Positions 13,858 through 22,472 of a stretch of 23,274 nucleotides of DNA are shown in pieces; within the stretch, counting starts at the first letter, position 1, and every line of letters starts with the position of its first letter. Location: the IMG/VR virus record IMGVR_UViG_3300002483_000079, positions 1 through 23,274 of that record; one strand, written 5' to 3'. The position numbers were made by a program, and so were the translations under genes. Source of the stretch: a virus. Under the pieces are notes generated by a model that saw only the letters and a list, made by a program, of their open reading frames with translations, did no database searches and was not told the DNA's origin.

Positions 13858-16776
13858 ATGTCAGTTAAAAGTTTTAAATTTGTATCTCCGGGAGTGTTTA
13901 TCAACGAGATTGATAATTCTTTCATCCCGAGATCTGCCGAGGCAATCGGCCCTGTGGTCATCGGTCGCGCGCGTAGAGGCCCGGCGATGCAGCCCACAAA
14001 AGTTCAATCTTATTCAGAGTTTGTTGAATTATTTGGAGACACTGTTCCAGGCGGAATCGGTGGCGATGTTTCCAGAGACGGAAACTTGCAGTCTCCAATG
14101 TACGGAACCTACGCAGCAAAAGCATTTTTGGTGTCTAATGTAGCCCCTCTTACTTATATTCGTTTGCTTGGTGAAGATTCTGACAATGCCACCACTGCAG
14201 GCACCGCTGGCTGGGAAACAACCAATGACCCCGCAGCAGCTTTGGGAGATAACGGTGGTGCTTATGGCCTGTTCTTATTCCCAAGTGCAGCTTATGCCGA
14301 CACTGCCGCCCTAAGTTCTGGCGCCTATATCAGTAACGGAGCCGGTGCGGCACAACTTACCGGAACACTAGCAGCTATTTGGTACCTTGACTCGGGTTCA
14401 GCAATTGCGCTTTCAGGAACACTTTGGGGGCCTACAGGTGCTGCAACTACATCGGCTATTGGTCATGTTATCGAGGGTGCGGGCTCAAGCAAAGATTTGT
14501 TTACTGTACAGATTACTGGTACTGATATTGACAAAAAGATTCAATTTTCTTTTGATGACAGCAAGGAGACTTTCATTAGAAAGCGCTTCAACACAAACCC
14601 GCAATTAGCTTCTGAGTCTGGCAAGTTCTATGCCGCCGCTTCTTTTGAAAACTACTGGCTCGGTGAAACATACGAGCAAGAAGTGCGCGATGATTCCCTT
14701 GTTGGTGCGAACACACTCGCAGCTATTTTACCATTAGCAGCCAGTTCATCAGCCGGTACAGGCCCAGGTAACAAGCGAGTTTCACATCAGGAAGGTCGCT
14801 CAGGTTGGTTTATCGGCCAAGATCTTGATGGAGACGCAGGTGCCTTTAATGTTGAGTTGGCGCCAAAGTTGTTCCGCTTAAAAGGCCGAGGACATGGCGA
14901 GTGGTTACACAAGAATGTTAAAGTTTCAATTGAAAAAATTAGAGCATCTCAATCCACTACCACTGATTATGGTACCTTCTCGGTTGTCCTTCGCTCTCTG
15001 AATGATACCGATAACAAGGTTCAAGTTCTTGAGCGATTTGATAACCTTAACTTAGATCCAGGAAGTCCAAACTTCATTGGCCGCAGAATTGGCGACACAT
15101 ATCGTGAGTGGAGTGAATCCGAGAGAAGAGTAAAGACTTATGGAGATTACGCAAATCAATCCAAATATGTCTATGTTCAATTAGAGTCGAATGTCGAAGA
15201 TGGTGGAGCAAACCCACTCTTGTTGCCCTTCGGATACTTTGGACCTCCTAAATATAATGATGTAAACATGGCTAATGAGGCAGCGCGCCCGAGTGATCCA
15301 ACCGACATGATCCATTGGAGAAATGATGGTCTTTACAACGGCGGGTTTTTCCTGCTTCAAGTTGAATCGGGGGATGCGTCCTATGGCCCTTCGGGTGCCC
15401 TCGGGCAACTGAAATTCCCAGTTGCTAGATTAAGGCACTCTTCATCTGACGGCGGGATTGCCGATCAAAAGAACGCATACTTTGGATTCCAAAACACAAG
15501 AACCTCTACATCTACTCGTGCCGACTTGAGCATGGGAGATGTACACAGTATGCTTGACGCACGACTGCTTGATACGGTTGATCTTGGAATGTCAGGCTCT
15601 ATTGACGGAGCCGCGGCAGCCTATGTGTTTACTATGAATGACATTCGTCAGTATGGCGGAGGCTACTTCTACGAGTCTGGTTCATACAAGAATGGAACGG
15701 CAGCTACGATCACTGGCGGAGCAACATACAAGACATTGCTTCAGGCCGGCTACGATAGATTTACTGCACCATTCTTTGGCGGGTTTGACGGCTGGGATGT
15801 TAAGCTTCCCGACCCAGTGTACAACGCAGGCATGACATCCGCTACTGACTTAAATTCTTCACCGTTCTACACGCTGAAGAGAGCAATCGACACAGTTGCC
15901 GACCCAGAAGAGGTTAACATGAACTTGTTAAGTGTTGCTGGTATTACCAACGAGACCCTCACTAATCATGCAATCGACATCTGCGAAGACCGCGGTGATG
16001 CGATGGCCCTTATCGACCTTCCGAATCTTTACTACCCACAGCACGAAGCTTATAAGGCTAGTAAGAAGGATAGACTTGGTGTTGGCGTTAACTCTGCTGC
16101 TACCTCGCTGAAGGATAGAAGAATTGATTCGTCTTATGGCGCCACATTCTACCCATGGGTTCAAACTAGAGACCAGGCTACTGGTCGTGCTGTCTGGATT
16201 CCACCATCCGTCGCAATGATGGGTGTCTTAGCTAGCTCACAAGCTGCTTCTCACCTTTGGTTTGCTCCAGCCGGATTTAACCGCGGTGGCCTTTCGGACG
16301 GCGCTGCAGGCATCCCTGTAGCAAATGTTTCCGAGAGATTAACCTCTAAGGAAAGAGACAAGCTTTACGAAGCTAACATCAACCCAATCGCCTCGTTCCC
16401 ATCTAGCGGAATCGTGGTCTTTGGACAAAAGACCCTTCAAGAGCGCCAATCGGCACTCGACAGAATCAATGTTAGAAGACTGGTCATTTACTTGAAGAAG
16501 CAAATCTCCATTCTCTCTACTCAAGTTCTGTTCGAACAAAATGTACAGTCAACTTGGAACCGTTTCAAGTCGCTTGTCGAGCCGTTCCTTGCAAATGTCA
16601 AGGTTCAGTTCGGTATTACCGACTACAGACTGATTCTCGACGAGACTACAACAACTGCTGACTTGATTGATCAAAACATCATGTATGCCAAGATTATGGT
16701 CAAGCCAGCCCGCGCAATTGAGTACATCGCGATTGACTTCGTGGTTGCCTCAACTGGTGCATCATTCGACGACTAA
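13858..16776 (+). CDS. gp18: Tail sheath protein (T4 gp18-like), oversized
   Basis: A 972-residue protein with an ACGAGGG site. The N-terminus has the sheath signature SPGVFINEIDNS (10-21), then GPVVIGRARRGPA and a PTKVQSYSEFVELFG block. The C-terminal ~150 residues are the conserved sheath core: LTSKERDKLYEANINPI, RRLVIYLKKQI, STWNRFKSLVEPFLANV and the final YIAIDFVVA strand that interlocks neighbouring subunits. T4 gp18 is 659 residues; the extra ~300 appear to lie in the middle (about 100-600), rich in Gly, Ala, Ser and Thr, and may be surface-exposed domains. Role: contractile sheath around the tail tube. Codon bias strengthens toward the 3' half. Confidence 0.93.
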   Translation: MSVKSFKFVSPGVFINEIDNSFIPRSAEAIGPVVIGRARRGPAMQPTKVQSYSEFVELFGDTVPGGIGGDVSRDGNLQSPMYGTYAAKAFLVSNVAPLTYIRLLGEDSDNATTAGTAGWETTNDPAAALGDNGGAYGLFLFPSAAYADTAALSSGAYISNGAGAAQLTGTLAAIWYLDSGSAIALSGTLWGPTGAATTSAIGHVIEGAGSSKDLFTVQITGTDIDKKIQFSFDDSKETFIRKRFNTNPQLASESGKFYAAASFENYWLGETYEQEVRDDSLVGANTLAAILPLAASSSAGTGPGNKRVSHQEGRSGWFIGQDLDGDAGAFNVELAPKLFRLKGRGHGEWLHKNVKVSIEKIRASQSTTTDYGTFSVVLRSLNDTDNKVQVLERFDNLNLDPGSPNFIGRRIGDTYREWSESERRVKTYGDYANQSKYVYVQLESNVEDGGANPLLLPFGYFGPPKYNDVNMANEAARPSDPTDMIHWRNDGLYNGGFFLLQVESGDASYGPSGALGQLKFPVARLRHSSSDGGIADQKNAYFGFQNTRTSTSTRADLSMGDVHSMLDARLLDTVDLGMSGSIDGAAAAYVFTMNDIRQYGGGYFYESGSYKNGTAATITGGATYKTLLQAGYDRFTAPFFGGFDGWDVKLPDPVYNAGMTSATDLNSSPFYTLKRAIDTVADPEEVNMNLLSVAGITNETLTNHAIDICEDRGDAMALIDLPNLYYPQHEAYKASKKDRLGVGVNSAATSLKDRRIDSSYGATFYPWVQTRDQATGRAVWIPPSVAMMGVLASSQAASHLWFAPAGFNRGGLSDGAAGIPVANVSERLTSKERDKLYEANINPIASFPSSGIVVFGQKTLQERQSALDRINVRRLVIYLKKQISILSTQVLFEQNVQSTWNRFKSLVEPFLANVKVQFGITDYRLILDETTTTADLIDQNIMYAKIMVKPARAIEYIAIDFVVASTGASFDD

Positions 16777-16788
16777 TCGAATAAATGA

Positions 16789-16804
16789 GGGGGGATTTCC
16801 CCCC
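16789..16804 (+). promoter_or_regulatory. G6/C6 hairpin between sheath and tube genes, no T-run
   Basis: GGGGGG pairs with CCCCCC around an ATTT loop, 12 nt after the sheath stop. No U-tract follows, so it is unlikely to be an efficient intrinsic terminator. It could slow 3' exonucleases on the sheath message or be a partial terminator. Confidence 0.6.
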
Positions 16805-16810
16805 GACCCA

Positions 16811-16818
16811 CTAATTAA
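16811..16818 (+). promoter_or_regulatory. Candidate late-promoter box CTAATTAA
   Basis: A weaker variant of the recurring box, 32 nt before the tube start. It would let the tube gene be transcribed separately from sheath. Confidence 0.35.
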
Positions 16819-16850
16819 ATTTAGAGTATATTAACAGGAGTACCCAACAA

Positions 16851-17435
16851 ATGCCATTCTGGTCAGAAAACTTTGGAGATGGTCAAGGCCTTAACGATCC
16901 AAAAAGAAATTTTAGATTTACTGTTGAATTTCAAGGAATTCAAGCAGCACAAGGCGGTGCTAAGCTTTGGTATGCTAAGTCAGCAACCAAGCCATCGTTC
17001 GCCATCAATTCCGCGGAGCATAAGTATTTAAATCACACTTTTTATTATCCCGGAAATGTAACATGGAACGATATTACAGTTACCATGGTCGATCCAACCG
17101 ATCCAGACATGGCTGCTACTTTGTCTGCTATTGTAGAGGCTGCAGGGTACGCTCCTCCTTCTGATGCAAATGACATGGCTTCAATTTCTAAAGCCAAATC
17201 TGCATCTGCACTGGGTACTGTCCTTATTACACAACTTGATGCTGACGGAAATCCGCTTGAGACATGGACATTGTGGAATTCTTTCTTAACAGAAGTTAAA
17301 TATGGTGATAGTCTAGAGTATGGAAATGATGACCTTACTGAGCTTTCTGTTACAATTAAGTACGACTGGGCTAGACTCGAAACAAAGGGTAAAGCTGCTG
17401 CCGGTAGTGGTCAGTCGTCATTCTTTAACGCATAA
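16851..17435 (+). CDS. gp19: Tail tube protein (T4 gp19-like)
   Basis: A 194-residue protein with an AACAGGAG site. It has the gp19-like pattern: an N-terminal DPKRNFRFTVEFQGI strand (17-31), LWYAKSATKPSF (40-51), a HKYLNHTFYYPGNVTWNDITV region in two strands (57-77), then TMVDPTDPDMA. A late block has LTQLDADGNPLETWTLWNSF-type strands followed by VKYGDSLEYGNDDLTELSVTI. T4 gp19 is 163 residues. It forms the inner tube through which DNA passes and lies directly after the sheath gene, as in T4. Confidence 0.9.
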   Translation: MPFWSENFGDGQGLNDPKRNFRFTVEFQGIQAAQGGAKLWYAKSATKPSFAINSAEHKYLNHTFYYPGNVTWNDITVTMVDPTDPDMAATLSAIVEAAGYAPPSDANDMASISKAKSASALGTVLITQLDADGNPLETWTLWNSFLTEVKYGDSLEYGNDDLTELSVTIKYDWARLETKGKAAAGSGQSSFFNA

Positions 17436-17456
17436 ATAACAACATAGAGGTGCATA

Positions 17457-18308
17457 TTGTCACGCAATAGAGATCGTTTGGGGACGAGCGCTCCAGAAAA
17501 TAATTCGACCCCACCACAGGCTCTACAACAAAATCCGGGATTTGCGTTTGTCGTTCCGACTGAGTTTGTAGAACTGCCATCAAATGGCCGGTTTTATTCC
17601 GAAAACCACCCACTCCACGGACAAACAACTATCGAAATTAAGCAGATGACCGCCAAAGAGGAAGATATTCTTACATCAAGAACTCTTCTTAAGAATGGTG
17701 TTGCGATTGATAGAGTCATCCAAAGTCTTATAGTCGATAAAAGTATTAATTCTGACACACTGCTGGTAGGCGATCGTAATGCAATACTGATTGCTGCTAG
17801 ATCTTCTGGATATGGTACCGACTATGATACCAAAGTAACCTGCCCATCTTGCGGCGTAGTTCAGGAGTATTCCTTTAATCTAAATGACGCCACAGTTCAT
17901 ACTGGAAACATTTCGCCTGCTTTGGAAATTACTGACAAGGGCAATGGAATATTCGAAACAACACTGCCAAGAACGGGTGTCCAGGTTGGCTTTCGACTTT
18001 TGGATGGAATGGATGAGAAGGGAATGTTGACCCGAGCAGAAAACGCTAGAAAAAGAAAGAAATCGGAACAAGCTGTAACTGACTTAATTAGAACAATGGT
18101 AGTGTCAGTTAACGGTGATCAGAGCCCTCAAGCAGTTGAGTATTTAATTGATAACATTCCATCAATTGACGCTCGCCACTTAAGAACATGCTACAAAGAA
18201 GTTACTCCCAATATCGACATGACACAGTATTTTGAGTGTCAAGAATGTGGTCACGAACAAGATATGGAGGTGCCGCTCACCGCGGACTTTTTTTGGCCTG
18301 ACCGGTGA
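17457..18308 (+). CDS. Baseplate hub/tail assembly protein (T4 gp26-like) with split zinc ribbon
   Basis: A 283-residue protein starting at TTG, with AGAGGTG ending about 5 nt before it. No better ATG is in frame nearby. Residues ~30-55 (PTEFVELPSNGRFY) and ~60-75 (IEIKQMTAKEEDIL) are hallmarks of the T4 baseplate gp26 family, followed by RVIQSLIVDKSIN and LVGDRNAILIAARSSGYG. Two CxxC pairs, C129-C132 and C261-C264, probably make one zinc site across the sequence. T4 gp26 is 208 residues. It is required for hub or tail assembly and lies between tube and tape measure, where tail chaperones usually sit. Its last codons contain a seven-T run overlapping another open frame. Confidence 0.78.
   Translation: MSRNRDRLGTSAPENNSTPPQALQQNPGFAFVVPTEFVELPSNGRFYSENHPLHGQTTIEIKQMTAKEEDILTSRTLLKNGVAIDRVIQSLIVDKSINSDTLLVGDRNAILIAARSSGYGTDYDTKVTCPSCGVVQEYSFNLNDATVHTGNISPALEITDKGNGIFETTLPRTGVQVGFRLLDGMDEKGMLTRAENARKRKKSEQAVTDLIRTMVVSVNGDQSPQAVEYLIDNIPSIDARHLRTCYKEVTPNIDMTQYFECQECGHEQDMEVPLTADFFWPDR
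18288..18294 (+). other. Seven-T run in the overlap of two frames, possible slippery site
   Basis: In the gp26-like frame the codons read GAC TTT TTT TGG and the stop TGA follows at 18306. A +1 or -2 slip on this run would enter the frame of the next ORF and bypass that stop, giving a fusion of about 370 residues. Tail chaperone genes at this position often use frameshifts, but usually -1. This is a candidate only. Confidence 0.3.
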
Positions 18309-18312
18309 GTAT

Positions 18313-18567
18313 ATGGAGAATGTGTATGAGCACTTCTTCTTCCTAAAATATTCTGGTGGCTGGTCATTTGCAGAAGCCTACAATTTACCAGTTGGGCTAA
18401 GAAACTGGTTTGTTAAAAGATTAACTTTTCAAATAAAATCAGAGAATGAAGCTGCTGAAAATGCCTCCAAAGGTAGAGCATCCTCGAATTCTCAAGACCT
18501 GTCAGCATTCAATCAACCAAAAATGCCTACCGAGCTAGCAGAACGGATTAAAAAGCACGATTCTTAG
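18313..18567 (+). CDS. Small tail assembly protein in the gp51 position
   Basis: An 84-residue protein from the ATG at 18313, 4 nt after the upstream TGA. The ribosome site is weak (GGTGAG, 3 nt before the ATG), so coupled re-initiation or frameshift entry is likely. The frame is open upstream to 18232. Residues ~3-35 hold a conserved-looking block: EHFFFLKYSGGWSFAEAY, then LPVGLRNWFVKRL. The C-terminal half is polar and probably flexible, ending ERIKKHDS. It sits between the gp26-like gene and the tape measure, where T4-like phages place gp51, the hub assembly factor. The assignment rests on position. Confidence 0.65.
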   Translation: MENVYEHFFFLKYSGGWSFAEAYNLPVGLRNWFVKRLTFQIKSENEAAENASKGRASSNSQDLSAFNQPKMPTELAERIKKHDS

Positions 18568-18584
18568 GGATCGTGCTTTTTTTC
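18550..18584 (+). terminator. Terminator overlapping the end of the gp51-position gene
   Basis: AAAAAGCACGAT pairs perfectly with ATCGTGCTTTTT around an 8-nt loop, with further T after it. The TAG stop (18565-18567) lies in the loop, so the upstream arm is coding. With A-rich and T-rich ends it could work in both directions. Confidence 0.85.
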
Positions 18585-18591
18585 TTAATAA

Positions 18592-18599
18592 CTAATTAT
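18592..18599 (+). promoter_or_regulatory. Candidate late-promoter box CTAATTAT
   Basis: ACTAATTATTGTAG, 28 nt before the tape-measure start and immediately after the terminator. The TTGTAG flank matches that of the box at 9343. Confidence 0.42.
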
Positions 18600-18627
18600 T
18601 GTAGTATTGATACGAGGGCCCTAATAA

Positions 18628-21231
18628 ATGGCTGATCTTACCCCAGACCAGATTCAAAAATTAAGAGAAGAGTTAGAGCAACTTAATCAGGCCAAGCAAC
18701 AAGGCCTTGATTATGACAAAGAAAGACAACAGCTATTAACCGCCTATCTTCAAACTCAAAATAAAAGTGCTCAAGTTTTAGCTCAGACATTGATTGATCT
18801 AGAAGCTTATCGTCAGAAGCTTGAAAATATTGGTAACACTATCGATGGCAACCTACTCAAAAGAGAGGTTGGCGTTGAGATGCTCAGAGAGCAGATTAAA
18901 TTAAACCAAGAGCTTATAAGATCCGGCGCTGACAACGCAGATGAGTTGCTAAAAGCCAATGCTAAATATCAAGATATGCTTGATAAGCAAGAAACTATTT
19001 TAGATGTTCAAAAAGAAATGAACAAAGACATGAGACAAACCACCTCTCTTGTCCAGGCTGCCGAAAAAGCGGCCGCTAAAATGGCCCTAAGTTTTCAAAA
19101 TCCAACAATGGTCCTTGGCCAACTGAATGTAGGGTTTCAAAAGCTGGGAGGTTTTCTAACAGGCAAATTTATTGACGGCTTTACTGGTATGATAACGGCT
19201 TTTGATGAATCTTCAAAGGCCTTTGAGACCCAGTTCGCGGTTGGTACCGAATACAGAGGGATGCTTGGAGACATATATGGCGAACAAGCAACTTTGGGCG
19301 TCTCCATGGAAGAGCTTACTAAGGGCATGGGTGATTTGATCACGAATTTCACTGATTTTACAATGTTGTTGCCGGCCCAACAAAAACAATTAGCAAGTAC
19401 AGCTACAATGATGCAAGAAGCATATGGCGTCTCAACCGAGGATTTCTCCAAAGGTATCCAAACTTCTACAAAAATGTTGGGTATGGGCGTTAACGCTGCC
19501 GAGGGGTTTGCAACCGAGATAGCTTCGACCGCAGAGGCCCTCGGAGTTGCCCCATCACAGCTTTCAGCACAATTTGCACAAATGGGCCCTGAATTAGCTA
19601 AATTTGGTACTCAGGGCGGAAAAGCTTTCAAAGAATTAGCAAGGATCTCTAAGATTACTGGCATGGAAATGAGCAAGGTCTTGGCAATTACTAATAAGTT
19701 TGATACATTCGAGGGAGCGGCTGAGCAAGCAGGGCAACTGAACGCCGCACTTGGTGGCAACTTTGTAAATGCCATGGATCTTATGATGGCGACTGACCCA
19801 GCAGAGCGTTTTAATATGATTCGTGATGCTATTTTGGATACGGGACTTACTTTTGATACAATGTCCTACTACCAAAAACAATTTTATACGAATTCACTTG
19901 GCTTAAGTGATGTCGGAGATTTGGCACTAATGCTATCCGGTAACATGGATGCTTTAGGTGGCGCTACCAATCAGACTTCAAAAGATTATCAAGAGCAGGC
20001 CGAACGCGCCAAAACTCTTATGACAATTCAAGAAAAACTTCAGTCTATCTTTCTTCAGAGCGCGCCCCAAGTAGAATATTTTGCGCTCAAGCTTAGCGAA
20101 TTAGCCTCATTTTTGCAAGAAAACGGAAAACAGATACTCTTTTTTGCTGGTGTTTTGCAATCGTTAAATTTAATTTGGGCCGGCTGGCGCGCTATTCAAA
20201 TGTTTAGGGCTACAAATGCAGTTATAACGCTAGCGCAAGGTGGCAAGGAGATAGTACAAACTAAAGCACAAACAGTAGCGCTTGCCGCCCAAAACAAAGT
20301 GGTGCTTACCAACATCAAATTGAATGCAAATCGCAAAGCGTTACTTGCTTCGATGCCTGCGGGCGCAAGCCCGGCTTCGGCGTTTGGAACAGCAGCGTCT
20401 ATTGCTGCTATTGGAGTGGCGCTAGCGGGATTTGGGGCCGCAGTGTATTTTGCTGGCGCCGGCGTGTCAATGATGGCAGATTCATTTAAACAACTTAGTG
20501 TTGAACAAATGGAGGGCCTTAATAATGTCATGATAACTTTAGGGCTAACGATGGGTGGACTAGCAATTGTTTTAGGTATTTTTGCTATGGTAGCCGGCGC
20601 CTCAGCAGGACCACTGCTAGCATTTGGTGGCGCTGTTGCACTTATCGGTGCTGGTATAGGTATTGCTGCTGCTGGTGTAGGTTATATGGCCGAGGGCATA
20701 TCAACATTGTTTACCGCTACTGATCCCACCAAGATTACAGCATTAATCGGATTAGTTGTAGCCGCTGCAGCCGGCTCAGCTGGTTTGGTTATTGCGGGGC
20801 TTGGCTTTGTAGCCATGGCCGGCGGAATGGGGCTTCTGGCATTTGTGTTGAAAAGAATAGCTACGAAAGATCTGGAAGCAATTGCACTCTTCACAGAATC
20901 GCTAGCCAACACATCAGCTTCCGATATGGCAAAAGTAGCATCTGAAATCAGAGCAATTGCCAAAGCTATGGATGGAATTCCAGTTAAAAAGAGCACTGTA
21001 TTCGAAGCTGTCTTAAAACAAACAGCGATGACTGCAGAGATAATAGCTGAAACGAGCCGAACAGCCGTTCGTTCTACTGCGTCGGCTGCAGCCACAGCTA
21101 GCACAGGGCAACAAGGTGGGGTTATTGGCACTATTGAAATAACTTTTGATAATGAACTTTTTGATAAGAAGGTAGTTACTTTAAGCAAGAACGCTGAGGG
21201 TGCCTACATAGCGTCTGAGTTGCAAGGCTAA
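18628..21231 (+). CDS. Tail tape measure protein (gp29 position)
   Basis: An 867-residue protein with an ACGAGGG site. Residues 1-150 are predicted long helix or coiled coil (Gln/Glu/Lys/Leu-rich). A middle region (about 155-470) is Ala/Gly/Met/Thr-rich and helical. Hydrophobic segments follow at about 497-520, 589-617, 632-690 and 703-742, typical of tape measures that enter the host membrane on ejection. The C-terminus (about 830-867) is a small polar domain. T4 gp29 is 590 residues; tape-measure length scales with tail length, so a tail longer than T4's is expected. Placement before the tube-cap gene agrees with the T4 order 29-48-54. Confidence 0.85.
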   Translation: MADLTPDQIQKLREELEQLNQAKQQGLDYDKERQQLLTAYLQTQNKSAQVLAQTLIDLEAYRQKLENIGNTIDGNLLKREVGVEMLREQIKLNQELIRSGADNADELLKANAKYQDMLDKQETILDVQKEMNKDMRQTTSLVQAAEKAAAKMALSFQNPTMVLGQLNVGFQKLGGFLTGKFIDGFTGMITAFDESSKAFETQFAVGTEYRGMLGDIYGEQATLGVSMEELTKGMGDLITNFTDFTMLLPAQQKQLASTATMMQEAYGVSTEDFSKGIQTSTKMLGMGVNAAEGFATEIASTAEALGVAPSQLSAQFAQMGPELAKFGTQGGKAFKELARISKITGMEMSKVLAITNKFDTFEGAAEQAGQLNAALGGNFVNAMDLMMATDPAERFNMIRDAILDTGLTFDTMSYYQKQFYTNSLGLSDVGDLALMLSGNMDALGGATNQTSKDYQEQAERAKTLMTIQEKLQSIFLQSAPQVEYFALKLSELASFLQENGKQILFFAGVLQSLNLIWAGWRAIQMFRATNAVITLAQGGKEIVQTKAQTVALAAQNKVVLTNIKLNANRKALLASMPAGASPASAFGTAASIAAIGVALAGFGAAVYFAGAGVSMMADSFKQLSVEQMEGLNNVMITLGLTMGGLAIVLGIFAMVAGASAGPLLAFGGAVALIGAGIGIAAAGVGYMAEGISTLFTATDPTKITALIGLVVAAAAGSAGLVIAGLGFVAMAGGMGLLAFVLKRIATKDLEAIALFTESLANTSASDMAKVASEIRAIAKAMDGIPVKKSTVFEAVLKQTAMTAEIIAETSRTAVRSTASAAATASTGQQGGVIGTIEITFDNELFDKKVVTLSKNAEGAYIASELQG

Positions 21232-21254
21232 ATGATTAAGGAATTAATATAATT

Positions 21255-22463
21255 ATGTCTGATGAGTATGATGAAAAATTTTTTGATATTGCAAGAATGT
21301 CCAAAACTCCAACTATGCAGAGACTGTCTGAGCTTGGCACAGTTGGAACCGAAGGTGTTTGGGACAATATTGGCCGCACTAGTGCATATATTATAGATGG
21401 ATCGGATAATCTTGCTAATACACACAAACAGATTATAGAGTTTCAGCATGTACCTAGCGAAAAAAGTACAGCGTTCAAGGCATTTATTACGGCATTTAAC
21501 GAATCTTATGTTAGCGATTGGTCCGAAGAGCCAGTATATGGTCGTGTTGATCCAATTCGCATGTTTAAACAAACAACCAGGAGCATAACAATTTCATTTG
21601 TTGTTCCCGCAGCAACCGAAGGTGAAGGTTTTGAAAATCTGGGAAGAGTGCAGAGGCTAGTGTCGTTTCTTTATCCAAACTACTCAAATGCCGATAATGC
21701 ACTGACAATTTCACAGTCCCCTCTTATTCGATTAAAAGTTATGAACTTAGTCAAACAAAATTTACCACAAGAACAAAGTTTTGGTGGCACTTATGCCAAT
21801 CATCGTGATGAAGATGGGCTTGCTGGACTTGGCAAGGGTCTTTTAGGTGCGGTTACAAATGTCGCGATACAACATAACATAGATAACCCTGACATAGGTG
21901 TTTTTGCAACTGCCCCAGGTACAATAATTCCAAAAGCCATAGAAGTAACAGTAGACTTTAAAGTGATTCACGAAGTTCATTTAGGCTGGGACGACGAAGG
22001 TGACTTTAGTGCAGAAAACTTCCCGTATGGCGCAGATATAAAAGGCTCGAAACCGCTGAACTATGCTGATACAAACGCTGCATATCGAAACGCTGCTCAG
22101 ACATACAGCGCAGATCTTGCTAGGCTAAGAGAAGAAGAAAGAGCTAATCAACAACTTCAGGCGGCCAAAGATATTGCAAAATCTCATTTTTTAAACGCCA
22201 ACGGAGACTTAAACATGTGGGGTAAACATGTTCAAAGGAGATTAGGCGAAACAAAAAATGCTGCAGCCGGCGACGGCAGTGCACTCAGGTTTGGCATAAA
22301 AGATAGAAACAAGGCCGCCTATTATGCTGGAGCTATGGCTGTTATAGGTGAGGATGGTCGGCTTAACGAAAACGCTACTGCAGATGATGTGGCATCAGCG
22401 CGCGCCGAAGCCTCAGAGGCCGCCGGCACACTGAGTGAAAAAAGTGTGTCTTGGATTAGATAG
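21255..22463 (+). CDS. Baseplate tail-tube cap / initiator (T4 gp48/gp54-like)
   Basis: A 402-residue protein with a TAAGGAAT site. Residues ~60-130 carry IIEFQHVPSEKSTAFKAFI, RVDPIRMFKQTTR and a hydrophobic strand SITISFVVPA, followed by RVQRLVSFLYPNY. Around residues 216-252 lie GTIIPKAIEVTVDFKVIHE and VHLGWDDEG. This pattern, a domain used to cap membrane-proximal tail-tube rings, fits the gp48/gp54 group, and the gene lies right after the tape measure as gp48 does in T4. The C-terminal ~130 residues are Ala/Asn/Glu-rich and probably helical and flexible. T4 gp48 is 364 residues. Which of the two T4 proteins it corresponds to cannot be decided by eye. Confidence 0.68.
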   Translation: MSDEYDEKFFDIARMSKTPTMQRLSELGTVGTEGVWDNIGRTSAYIIDGSDNLANTHKQIIEFQHVPSEKSTAFKAFITAFNESYVSDWSEEPVYGRVDPIRMFKQTTRSITISFVVPAATEGEGFENLGRVQRLVSFLYPNYSNADNALTISQSPLIRLKVMNLVKQNLPQEQSFGGTYANHRDEDGLAGLGKGLLGAVTNVAIQHNIDNPDIGVFATAPGTIIPKAIEVTVDFKVIHEVHLGWDDEGDFSAENFPYGADIKGSKPLNYADTNAAYRNAAQTYSADLARLREEERANQQLQAAKDIAKSHFLNANGDLNMWGKHVQRRLGETKNAAAGDGSALRFGIKDRNKAAYYAGAMAVIGEDGRLNENATADDVASARAEASEAAGTLSEKSVSWIR

Positions 22464-22472
22464 GATTAGAAT

